Below, in pieces: positions 33,293 to 41,024 of a stretch of DNA of 64,000 nucleotides (position 1 is the first letter of the stretch; every line of letters begins with the position of its first letter). A program made the position numbers and the translations under genes. The stretch comes from Streptomyces sp. 2114.4 (lineage in GTDB: Bacteria; Actinomycetota; Actinomycetes; Streptomycetales; Streptomycetaceae), in NCBI RefSeq assembly GCF_900187385.1, contig NZ_FYEY01000001.1:4154001-4218000 (forward strand), given 5' to 3'. The notes beneath the pieces were generated by a model. The model ran no database searches, had not been told where the DNA came from, and worked only from the letters and a program-made list of their open reading frames with translations.

Positions 33293-34951
33293 CTACTCCT
33301 CGAAGTACGCCGCGAGCAGCACCACGTCCTCCTCCGACGACGGATCGTCCAGACCCTGCGGCAGCATCGTGCGCACGATGTGATCGACGACCGCCTCCGG
33401 ATCGTGGCGGCTCGCCCTGGGAACGCCGGCGGCGGCCGCGTGCAGCCGGGTGAAGGCGCGGTCCATGGGCTCGCCGGTGCGGTGCAGCAGCCCGTCGCTG
33501 TAGAGCAGCAGGGTCTCGCCGCCGGCCGGTTCGATCTCCACGCTCGGCGCTTCCCAGCAGGCCAGCATGCCCAGCGGCGCGGACAGTGAGGTCTCCACGA
33601 ACTCGGTCCGCAGATCGCCGAGGATCAGCGGCGGACAGTGACCGGCCCCGGCCAGCAGCAGCTTGCGGGCGAAGGGATCGGCGATGCCGCCGGGCAGCAC
33701 CGGCGGCCCGCCCGGAGCGCCGGGCGGCGGCTCGGTGTAGGCGAACAGCGCGGTGGCGCTGCGGGCCGGCTCGGTCAGCCGGAGCAGCAGTTCGAGGTCC
33801 GAGAGGACCGCGACCGGGTCCTCGCCCTCCATGACGGCGTAGGCGCGCAGGGACGCCCGCAGCCGCCCCATGGCAGCCACCGCGCTCGGCCCGCAGCCGG
33901 TCACCGAACCGACGGCCAGCCCCAGGGCGCCGTCGGGCAGCGGCAGCGCGTCGTACCAGTCGCCGCCGCCGCGCGGCCCGGTGCCGTGCCGCACCGCGAG
34001 GCGTACGCCGGGGATCCGTGGCAGCCGGTGCGGCAACAGTTCCTCGCGGAGGGTTTCGGTGGCCCGGCGGCTGCGGTGGAGTTCGAGGAGGCGGGCGAGG
34101 TGCTCGGCGGCGTGCGCGCGGTAGAGGCCGACGAGATGGCGCTGCCGTGCGGTGGGCTCGGCCGGTTCGTCGTAGAGCCAGACCGCGGCGCCGGTCCTGC
34201 CGAAGGGTTCGGCGCAGAGCGGGACCGCATAACTCGCGGCGTACCCGAGGCGGGCGGCGACCTCGCGCAGGCGGGGGTCGAGGTCCTTCTCGCCGGGGAT
34301 GTCCGGTTCGGCGATCTCGGTGCAGGGGCCCGCCGGCGCGTCGTCGCGGGGGCCGGCGGCACGGCTCCCGTCGCGCGTCGGGTGGCGGGTGTCGTCGAGC
34401 GGACCGGACCGGGTGTCGTCGCCGGTGACCCGCTCCGGGAGGCCGTCCAGTATCCGCGCGTACGACAGGGCGCGGCGCGGGACGGTCTCGATATGCCCGA
34501 TCTCGGCGTGGCCGAGGCCGAGGCCGACGGTGGTCTCCGGGCCGAGCCCGTCGGACGGTGCGAGGACGACCAGACCGCGACGCGCGCCGACCAGGGAGGC
34601 ACCGGCGCGCAGCAGCTCGTGGAGGGCGTCCTCCAGCGTGCGGGTGCGCGCGAGCTGTTCGGTCAGGTCGTGCAGGGTGCTGAGGTCGGAGATCCAGCCG
34701 GCCAGCCGGTCCTGGACCGCGGCGAGTTGGTCGACGACGGAGATGTCGGGGACAAGGCCGGGCGCGGATCCGGGCACATCGCCCGGGCAGCCGCCCGCGG
34801 AGGTGTCGGACGAGCCGTCAGGCGAGCCGTCGGAGGGGGCGCCGGCAGCGCATCCCGAGGGCGCTTTCGGCCCATGGGGGTCGACAGTGTGCGCGGGGGC
34901 GGGAAGGACTGGTTCGATTCCAGCCACTTTCGGCACGTGAGGGGTGGTCAT
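33293..34951 (-). CDS. SpoIIE/PP2C-family phosphatase with GAF-like domain
   Basis: 552 residues. A Pro/Ser/Gly-rich start is followed by a helical segment, a GAF-like sensor (LTEQLARTRTLEDALHELLRAGASLVGARRGLVVL) and a SpoIIE phosphatase domain beginning RHGTGPRGGGDWYDALPLPDG. The family dephosphorylates anti-anti-sigma proteins. The first metal Asp (GGDWYD) and the late LLLYSDGLL and SSEEDVVLL are kept, but the usual GDVxGHG is GSVTGCG, with Ser for the metal-binding Asp. Activity may be lost or changed. It follows the 79-residue ORF by 27 bases. Confidence 0.88.
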   Translation of the reverse strand: MTTPHVPKVAGIEPVLPAPAHTVDPHGPKAPSGCAAGAPSDGSPDGSSDTSAGGCPGDVPGSAPGLVPDISVVDQLAAVQDRLAGWISDLSTLHDLTEQLARTRTLEDALHELLRAGASLVGARRGLVVLAPSDGLGPETTVGLGLGHAEIGHIETVPRRALSYARILDGLPERVTGDDTRSGPLDDTRHPTRDGSRAAGPRDDAPAGPCTEIAEPDIPGEKDLDPRLREVAARLGYAASYAVPLCAEPFGRTGAAVWLYDEPAEPTARQRHLVGLYRAHAAEHLARLLELHRSRRATETLREELLPHRLPRIPGVRLAVRHGTGPRGGGDWYDALPLPDGALGLAVGSVTGCGPSAVAAMGRLRASLRAYAVMEGEDPVAVLSDLELLLRLTEPARSATALFAYTEPPPGAPGGPPVLPGGIADPFARKLLLAGAGHCPPLILGDLRTEFVETSLSAPLGMLACWEAPSVEIEPAGGETLLLYSDGLLHRTGEPMDRAFTRLHAAAAGVPRASRHDPEAVVDHIVRTMLPQGLDDPSSEEDVVLLAAYFEE

Positions 34952-34978
34952 GGCCGACGGCTCTCGTCGAGTCTGGCA

Positions 34979-35218
34979 TTACCCGAGGTCAGGCCGCTTT
35001 TTGGTAGGGAGTGCGGCATTTTGTTGAGTGATGTTGCGCGGTAAGGTTGGCCGCTCAATTTCCTCAATAGCATCGCAAACCCCCATGTCATGCTGCTCCG
35101 CTATTAATGCCTCCACATGTACACGCAGCAGCGATGCGATGTCCAGCATTGTCCCCATGGGGTTTGTGGTGTCAGCGAGGTCTGTAGATTGGCCTGAAAA
35201 AAGCCCCCCGAACGTCAA
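34979..35218 (-). CDS. possible small TTA-containing protein (79 aa or less)
   Basis: Up to 79 residues, unrecognised. The likeliest start is the internal ATG giving MGTMLDIASLLRVHVEAL (about 58 residues). The region is far poorer in GC than its neighbours, with ordinary-looking helical and acidic composition (CDAIEEIERP). It carries two TTA codons (VEA-L-IAE and RPT-L-PRN), which would make translation depend on bldA tRNA. It ends 27 bases before the SpoIIE-type phosphatase start on the same strand, so they may be co-transcribed. It could be acquired DNA. Reality of the gene is uncertain. Confidence 0.45.
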   Translation of the reverse strand: MTFGGLFSGQSTDLADTTNPMGTMLDIASLLRVHVEALIAEQHDMGVCDAIEEIERPTLPRNITQQNAALPTKKRPDLG

Positions 35219-35648
35219 TTTGCGGTCGACTGACGGCGATCAGCAGCGCGTCATCACCACAGTGGCGGGTACGTACTCGGAAAGGTGCGGAGTCAGTTGG
35301 CGCCGTACCGGAACTCTCCGGCGGGCACCGGCGTCTAACAAGCCGACGACCGCGACGCACTCCCAAGAGGCGGGGACTGCACCACGGAAGTGCAAGCGCC
35401 AACGCACGCCACCCCTCGCCACACTTCACGCCCGGCGTACGGCGTGATGCGCTGCTTTGTACACGCGGTGACCAGTGACCACGTGGCGTGATCGATGCCG
35501 ATCGACCCCGGGCTCCCCGGCCGGGCCGCAGGACACGCCCCACAACGGCATGCAGCGGCACGGCGCACGACGATGGTGAACCCGGCATGTAGTGCCATGC
35601 AGTGCGATGGACAAAGCCCTCGGCGTTAACGGAAAGGAACGAGCGCTC
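35219..35648. other. 430-base intergenic region
   Basis: No supported gene. It separates the minus-strand small ORF from the plus-strand primase-like gene and must contain both promoters. An imperfect palindrome is seen around 35468-35496 (CACGCGGTGACC..GACCACGTGGCGTG), with GTGACCA repeated directly. Purpose unknown. Confidence 0.5.
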
Positions 35649-36398
35649 ATGCGCGAGATCCTCGGAAGGCGACGCAAGCTCCTGTTCCGGCGCGGCGGAA
35701 AGCCGGCGCAGCTCGGTGCGGCGCTCCACTACGCCACCGAGTGGCAGTGGCCCGTACTTCCCGGTGTGGGACTCCGCTCCGGCGGCCGGCAGCCGGCCGG
35801 CGCCCGGCTCGGCCTCGGCGAGCGGACCACGCGTCGCTGCAGCTGCCCGGACCCCGACTGCGTGGTGCCCGGCGCGCACCCCTTCGATCCCGGTCTGCTC
35901 GCGGCCACCACCGATGCCCGGATGGTGCGTTGGTGGTGGACGAACCGCCCCGATGCCCCGGTCGTGCTGGCCACCGGCGGCCGCGCACCCTGCGCGGTGA
36001 GCCTGCCCGCGGTCGCCGGGGCCCGCGCCCTGGCGGCGCTGGACCACTTCGGCGTGCGCCTGGGCCCCGTGGTGGCCACGCCCACCCGCTGGTCGCTGCT
36101 CGTATCGCCGTACGGTCTGCCGGAGTTGGGCGAGCTGCTGCACTCCCAGGACTGGGTGCCCAGCTCGCTGCGGTTCCACGGCGAGGGCGGCTATGTGGTG
36201 CTCCCGCCCTCCCAGATCGGCGCCGGCCAGGTCCGCTGGGAGCGCCCGCCGGCCTCCCCCAAACTCTCCACTTCGTTCGAGCGGGGGGGACCCCCAGCCC
36301 CGGCCGCGCCCTGGCTGCCGAAGGTGGCCACGATCGTGGACGCGCTGGTCACGGCGAGCACCGGCTCCCCCGACGGCGGCAGCCGGCTCGCGTACTGA
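35649..36398 (+). CDS. prim-pol fold protein lacking visible catalytic acids
   Basis: 249 residues from ATG at 35649; an ATG at 35607 is an alternative. It resembles the N-terminal domain of bifunctional DNA primase/polymerases: LHYATEWQWPVLPG, a Cys cluster (CSCPDPDCVVPGAHPFD) and WWWTNRPDAPVVLATGG. The catalytic GIDLDT-type motif, present in the prim-pol at 49.4 kb, is AVSLPAVAG here, and the His of the SGGRHLW motif is absent (TPTRWSLLV). It is therefore probably not a polymerase; a DNA-binding or regulatory role is possible. A strong hairpin follows the stop. Confidence 0.75.
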   Translation: MREILGRRRKLLFRRGGKPAQLGAALHYATEWQWPVLPGVGLRSGGRQPAGARLGLGERTTRRCSCPDPDCVVPGAHPFDPGLLAATTDARMVRWWWTNRPDAPVVLATGGRAPCAVSLPAVAGARALAALDHFGVRLGPVVATPTRWSLLVSPYGLPELGELLHSQDWVPSSLRFHGEGGYVVLPPSQIGAGQVRWERPPASPKLSTSFERGGPPAPAAPWLPKVATIVDALVTASTGSPDGGSRLAY

Positions 36399-36414
36399 CC
36401 CTCGCGGATGCTCC

Positions 36415-36441
36415 GGGCGCCCGATGCGCAGTCGGGCGCCC
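36415..36441. terminator. terminator after primase-like gene
   Basis: GGGCGCCCGA (36415-36424) pairs perfectly with TCGGGCGCCC (36432-36441) across a 7-base loop, 17 bases after the stop at 36398. The stem is very stable, though no U-run follows. Confidence 0.8.
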
Positions 36442-36465
36442 TCGTGCTGTGCGGGCACCTCCCGC

Positions 36466-36591
36466 GGACGGATGAGGGGCGGACGGGCGGGCGGACGCGG
36501 GACGCGCGGACGGAGGAGTGACGGACGGGCGGGCGGACGCGGAACGCGCGGACGGATGAGTGATGGAGGGGCGGGCGGATCCGGGGGCGCG
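36466..36591. repeat. three 42-base tandem repeats
   Basis: Units at 36466-36507, 36508-36549 and 36550-36591, each starting GGACGGATGAG or GGACGGAGGAG and containing GGGCGGGCGGA. The first two units differ at only a few positions; the third is more diverged. They occupy the spacer between the primase-like gene and the secreted-protein gene. The strand is G-rich with little A+T. No gene is convincingly encoded. Confidence 0.8.
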
Positions 36592-36771
36592 CCGACGGCC
36601 CGGGGGGGCGGACGCACGGAACGCCTCGCGGTGGATCACCCGTACGGGTGCGACCTGCCCCGGTCTCTCGGGGAAACCGGCGCCCGGGCGCCCGGGGGTG
36701 CCCCCGCCGACCGATAGGTTCGGCCCACCGTCAAGCCGTCGTCAGCGGCATATCGAGTGCAGGTGGGGGCC

Positions 36772-37401
36772 ATGCAGCGTGCGCAGAGAATCCGCATGAT
36801 CGGGCTCGCCGGCACGGCGCTGCTCGCCCTCGCCGTGCCGCTGGGCGCCGCGATGGCGGGCCCGGCCGGCCCCTCGTCCCCGGGGGCGGGATCCGGGGAA
36901 GCAGTCAAGGCCGAAAATAGCCCCTCGGAGGAAAAGGGAAGCAGGGGAAATAACGGCAGCAAGCCGGGCAAGAGCCTCCGCACTGCCGCCGTCGGCTCGA
37001 GCCCGGCCGGCTCCTCCGGTCACCCCGGCCTGCCGCGCCTCTCCGGCCGCACCTCCCGCTGCGGCCCCGAACTCACCGCGCCCCAGGGGATCGCAGCCCA
37101 GACCTGCGTGCTCGCCGGGGACGGTGTCACCCGGGGGCGTACGTACTACCGCAACCGCACCGGCGGCCGGCTCCGCGCCGTGCTGACGCTGCTGCGGCCC
37201 GACGGCAGGACCGTCCAGGTGAACTGTGAGGTGGCGGCGGGTGGTGCGCCGGGCGTGTGCGAGACGCCGGCCACCCCGACCGTCCACCGGAGCCGGCCGC
37301 GGTACGCGGCCGTGGCGGAGATCGCCGATGCGGCGGGGGAGCGGCTGCTGCTGCGGTCCGGCAGCAACTCGTCCGCGGCGGGCAGCGGTTCGGAGCACTG
37401 A
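36772..37401 (+). CDS. secreted hypothetical protein
   Basis: 209 residues from ATG at 36772. A signal peptide is clear: charged start, IGLAGTALLALAVPLGAAMA, likely cut after AMA. A Ser/Gly/Lys-rich linker follows, then a folded C-terminal domain of about 120 residues beginning SGRTSRCGPELTAPQGIAAQTC. Four Cys (RCGPE, QTCV, VNCEV, GVCETP) could form two disulfides. The motif TYYRNRTGGRLRAVLTLLRPDG is seen in secreted Streptomyces proteins of unknown function. It converges with the SEC-C protein gene; a hairpin lies between. Confidence 0.8.
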   Translation: MQRAQRIRMIGLAGTALLALAVPLGAAMAGPAGPSSPGAGSGEAVKAENSPSEEKGSRGNNGSKPGKSLRTAAVGSSPAGSSGHPGLPRLSGRTSRCGPELTAPQGIAAQTCVLAGDGVTRGRTYYRNRTGGRLRAVLTLLRPDGRTVQVNCEVAAGGAPGVCETPATPTVHRSRPRYAAVAEIADAAGERLLLRSGSNSSAAGSGSEH

Positions 37402-37463
37402 GGCCGCGGGCTGCCGAGGAGCCGGAAGCGCCAAGCGGAATGCCTGGTTCCGGACATGGAAGC

Positions 37464-37503
37464 GCCCGGTCGCTGGCGACGGGGGATGCACCAGCGACCG
37501 GGC
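37464..37503. terminator. bidirectional terminator hairpin
   Basis: GCCCGGTCGCTGG (37464-37476) pairs perfectly with CCAGCGACCGGGC (37491-37503), loop of 14 bases, followed by TTCTAG. It lies between two converging genes and can serve both. Confidence 0.85.
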
Positions 37504-37651
37504 TTCTAGAACCGTAACAAGAGATCGGCGGTTCGCAAATTCGATCGTGGAATTCCGGACGCCTCTTTACCGGCAGGTACAGGGAGTTGTGACGGGTGTC
37601 ACGCCTGGGCTCCCCCGGGGCGTCCGGACCACGGCCGAGGACGGGGGAGGA

Positions 37652-38620
37652 TCAGCTCAGGGTGACCTGACGGTTGGTGAGCCCGCCGCGCGCCCGGCGC
37701 TCCTCGGGGGTCAGCGGGGCGTCCGTCGCCAGGGCCCCGGCCAGCCGCTCGGCGAACGCCGCGGCCGGCTTGGCGACCTCGTCGGCGCCCATCTCCGAGG
37801 GCAGGTCCCAGACCGGGACGACCAGGCCATGGGCGCGGAACGAGCCCACCAGACGGGTGCCTTCGCCGAGCGAGGCGGCGCCCGCCGCGTGCAGCCGGGC
37901 GAGGGCGTCCAGCAGCTGCTCCTCGGGGTGCGCGGTGACCCAGCGCAGGTGGTTCTTCTCCGGGGCCTCGCACCAGTACGCACCCTCCAGACCGGGGATC
38001 CGGGCGGTCGGGATGGCCGCCGCGTTGGCGCGCTCCAGAGAGGCGGCGACCTCGCCGGTGGCGTTCTCGGCGTTCTCCACCCAGAACTCGAAACCGGTGT
38101 GGACGGTCGGCTCAAAAGCGGCGTCCGGGTCGAGCAGATCCTGCAGCCGCGGACCGTCGGCGCTGTGCCGCTCGGCGGGTACCGGGTTGCCGGGCTCGGT
38201 GGCCAGCGCGCGCTGCAGAGTGTCCGCGAGGTCGCGGCTGAGGTCGCCGGACGCGGTGTCGTTCTGCAGGCCGAGCAGCACCGCGCCGTTGTCGCGGCGC
38301 AGCGCGGGCCACGCCATCGGCAGCACGGTCGCCAGCGTCACGGACGGGACGCCCTCGGGCAGCCCGCCCTTCAGCGTCAACTCGGCGGTGGCGGCGGGCA
38401 CCAGCTCGCGCAGGGCCACCCAGTCGCACTCACCGGGCAGGCCCTCGAAGGGGCGCTGCACGAGCTCGGTGGCGGCGTGTGCCGCCACTCGCCCGTGACA
38501 GGCCTTGTACCGGCGGCCGGAGCCGCACGGGCAGGGCTCACGAGCGCCGACGACCGGCACCTCGCCGTCCTTGATCTGCGGTGCTGCGGCCTGGGGCTGG
38601 GGACGGCGCTTCTTGGCCAT
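37652..38620 (-). CDS. SEC-C motif protein (DUF5926)
   Basis: 322 residues. Near the N-terminus is a SEC-C zinc motif, CPCGSGRRYKACHG (CxC..CH-type), like that at the end of SecA and in many housekeeping proteins. The remainder fits DUF5926, a conserved actinobacterial family of unknown function, with FEFWVENAENATGEVAASLERANAAAIPT in the middle. A Lys/Arg-rich start MAKKRRPQPQ is usual. It faces the secreted-protein gene. The zinc motif is clear; the function is not. Confidence 0.9.
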   Translation of the reverse strand: MAKKRRPQPQAAAPQIKDGEVPVVGAREPCPCGSGRRYKACHGRVAAHAATELVQRPFEGLPGECDWVALRELVPAATAELTLKGGLPEGVPSVTLATVLPMAWPALRRDNGAVLLGLQNDTASGDLSRDLADTLQRALATEPGNPVPAERHSADGPRLQDLLDPDAAFEPTVHTGFEFWVENAENATGEVAASLERANAAAIPTARIPGLEGAYWCEAPEKNHLRWVTAHPEEQLLDALARLHAAGAASLGEGTRLVGSFRAHGLVVPVWDLPSEMGADEVAKPAAAFAERLAGALATDAPLTPEERRARGGLTNRQVTLS

Positions 38621-38806
38621 GGCGACGGGGTCTCCTGGTCGATCCTGGACGTACGGACGCGTATCTGCGCGAGCCTAGAGGATCACTTGCGCGGTCGCGT
38701 CCGGTTGCGTACCGGGCCGTGTCATGCCCTGCCGCCCGCACGCCGGTGTGTCCCGGCCCGGACGCCGCCCCGTCACAGCCGGGCCTCGGCGTGCCGCTGC
38801 CTGACG

Positions 38807-39415
38807 CTACGTCAGGTCGTCGAATTCCGGGAAGGCCGGACCCAGCGGCAGGCCGCCCCGCACGCCCGCGCCCGTGGAGAGCGAGGGCGGCAGATCGGGC
38901 AGCAGGTCCACGCGCGTAGCGAACGCGCCTTGCAGGGAGAGGGCCGCCCAGACCGTGACTTCGCCGGTGACCGTGTCGCGCACGCCCCAGTCCTTGGTGA
39001 GCGACCGGATGATCGCCAGTCCGCGGCCGCCGCGTGCCGTGACCGACGGAGTGGACGGAAGGGGGCGGGTCGGACCGCCGCCGTCCGTGACCGCGACGGT
39101 CAGCCGGCCCTGCGCATCGATGCGCCAAGAGGCCCGCACGGATGCCGCGGGGGCGTCCTTCGCGTCGGGCGTGACGGATGCGCCGGGCGGTACGGAACCC
39201 GGTGATCCCTGTTCGTATATCGGACGCGCATGGCGACACGAATTGCTCAACAGCTCCGACAGGACGAGCACCGCGTCATCGACGACGCTGTCCTGAACTC
39301 CACTTGCCAACAGCTCTTCACGCATGCGTCGCCTGGCCATGCCCACACCCACTGGACCATGGGGTACGGCCATGATCGACGACGTCGGCACCTCTTGTGC
39401 CACCACCAACGCCAC
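38807..39415 (-). CDS. ATP-binding regulatory protein (HATPase_c, RsbW-like)
   Basis: 202 residues from GTG at 39415; AAAGGAGGT ends 6 bases before it and decides the start. GHKL kinase features: VLVLSELLSNSCRHARP (N-box), TVAVTDGGGP, GRGLAIIRSLTKDWG (G-box). A 40-residue loop sits between the N-box and the next strand. The C-terminal 40 residues are Leu/Pro-rich. Such proteins are abundant in streptomycetes and mostly unassigned anti-sigma-like kinases. No partner gene is adjacent. Confidence 0.9.
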   Translation of the reverse strand: MALVVAQEVPTSSIMAVPHGPVGVGMARRRMREELLASGVQDSVVDDAVLVLSELLSNSCRHARPIYEQGSPGSVPPGASVTPDAKDAPAASVRASWRIDAQGRLTVAVTDGGGPTRPLPSTPSVTARGGRGLAIIRSLTKDWGVRDTVTGEVTVWAALSLQGAFATRVDLLPDLPPSLSTGAGVRGGLPLGPAFPEFDDLT

Positions 39416-39555
39416 CCCCGAGACCTCCTTTGCCCCACGCCACGGGATGAATGCCCCAATGGACTGGACCGGAAACCGGCCAAGCGGCACACAGTGACGC
39501 ACTGGACATAACCGCATACGGCCCGAATGCGCCGGTGCACACCCTGTGAGGAGCT

Positions 39556-40401
39556 TTAGCCAAGGCCGAGTTGCTTACGCACCTGTTTGGGGCGGTTCGT
39601 AATGACCGCGTCCACGCCCAATTCCCGGCACAGCTCGACATCTTCGGTGTCGTTGACGGTCCACACGTGCACCCGGTGGCCGGCCCGGTGCGCCCTGGCG
39701 ACGTACTCGGGGTGCGCCCGGAGGATCCGTATCCCCGGGCCCGCGATGCCGACGCCGGGCGGGAGCCGGCCGTCGCGGAGCCGCGGAGTGAGGAACTGCA
39801 TCAGGTAGACGCCGGGGATGCCGGGCGCAGCGGCCCGTACGCGGTGCAGCGAGCGCGCCGAGAAGCTCATGACCCGGACCGGGGAGGTCCAGTCGGTGCG
39901 GGTGGCCGGTCCGGTGTGCCCGAACCGCGCGAGCAGTTCGACCAGCCGCTCCTCCACCTGCCCGGCCCAGCGGGTGGGGTGTTTGGTCTCGATGGCCAGC
40001 TCGACCCGGCGGTCGGCGTCGGCGACCAGCTCCAGCAGCCGCTCCAGCGTCAGTACGGAGGTCCGCTCGGGGTCCTCGTGCTGCCGGTCCGGTGCCTCGT
40101 TCGCGGACCCGTCGTCCTTCCAGGAGCCGAAGTCGAGCGTGGCCAGGTCGGCGAGCTCGAGGGCGGAGACCGAGCCGCGCCCGTTCGAGGTGCGGTTCAC
40201 CCGCCGGTCGTGGACGCACACGAGGTGGCCGTCCGCGGTGAGCCGGACATCGCACTCCAGGGCGTCCGCGCCGTCCTCGATCGCTCTGCGGTAGGCGGCG
40301 AGGGTGTGCTCCGGGGCGTCCTCGGAGGCGCCGCGGTGAGCGACGACGGAAATGGCGGGACGGCCCGGACGGCCGTCCTGGGCGGGGCGTGCATAGGTCA
40401 C
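39556..40401 (-). CDS. glycerophosphodiester phosphodiesterase
   Basis: 281 residues from GTG at 40401. It hydrolyses glycerophosphodiesters to glycerol 3-phosphate and an alcohol. AHRGASEDAPEHTLAAYRRAIEDGADALECDVRLTADGHLVCVHD contains the catalytic His pair and Glu/Asp metal ligands; ELAIETKHP and HVWTVND complete the TIM-barrel family signature. There is no signal peptide, so it is cytosolic. The much longer frame upstream of 40401 is non-coding shadow. Confidence 0.95.
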   Translation of the reverse strand: MTYARPAQDGRPGRPAISVVAHRGASEDAPEHTLAAYRRAIEDGADALECDVRLTADGHLVCVHDRRVNRTSNGRGSVSALELADLATLDFGSWKDDGSANEAPDRQHEDPERTSVLTLERLLELVADADRRVELAIETKHPTRWAGQVEERLVELLARFGHTGPATRTDWTSPVRVMSFSARSLHRVRAAAPGIPGVYLMQFLTPRLRDGRLPPGVGIAGPGIRILRAHPEYVARAHRAGHRVHVWTVNDTEDVELCRELGVDAVITNRPKQVRKQLGLG

Positions 40402-41024
40402 CGCGTTATCGTGCCATCCACCGTCGCCGGGCCGCCGGGCGCGTACCCGGTGTGCGGAACCGGGGATGCGCCGGTTTTGTCCGGCATAAAGGATGAGGTG
40501 ACAGTCACAGCCTTGGCTTACGGCGCTCTGACGCGTGGTGGGAAAGGCTGGGAAGGGAGACTCGCCCGTACCGTCCGGCCCGTAGTGCCGGCCGGACCTG
40601 CGGACCGGGTCTCGCGACAGCCGGGAGGTGCGGACCGGGCCTGCAGTCATGGCCCGCGGACCCTGCTCTGCGGACTCCGATCCGTGGACGGGACTCGCCC
40701 GTACTGCCCGGATCCTTGATGCTGGAGTACCGGGTCCCCCGTCCGGCAAGGGGGAACCGCACGACCGGAGGGCCCGCCGGGCCCGCCGGACCGAAAGAGA
40801 CAACCGGGAGGCCCACGGGTCTCCCACCGCACCAACCGCACCACCCGGCGGACCGCACGGCCCGCCACGCACCACCCGGACGCACCCCCAGGGTCCGGCC
40901 GAACCGCAAGCCCCGGAAGAAACGGCCCGCCCCGGACCCTCAGAGTTGGCTGAGGCTCCGGGCGGAGGGGACACCCTCCCGCCGGGCCGTGGGCGCCGAC
41001 AGTCGTGAAGCTGAGGAGAGAGCT
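40402..41024. other. 623-base intergenic region between GDPD and protease
   Basis: No supported gene. The region carries divergent promoters. A short inverted repeat GTGACAGTCAC (40498-40508) and AT-rich CATAAAGGAT (40485) lie near the GDPD promoter side. Near-duplicates CTCGCCCGTAC at 40561 and 40694 and TGCGGACCGGG at about 40599 and 40628 suggest degenerate repeats. Frames through it are Pro/Arg-rich and unlike proteins. Confidence 0.55.

Noticed and set aside
37226..39205. 659-codon plus-strand frame
   Set aside because: It is antisense to the SEC-C gene and part of the ATPase gene and is Arg/Gly/Gln-rich; both opposite-strand genes have clear families and ribosome sites.
40628..41008. 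Plus-strand frame before the HtrA gene
   Set aside because: The translation is a Pro/Arg/Gly/Thr mixture without fold; the region is more likely a promoter spacer.
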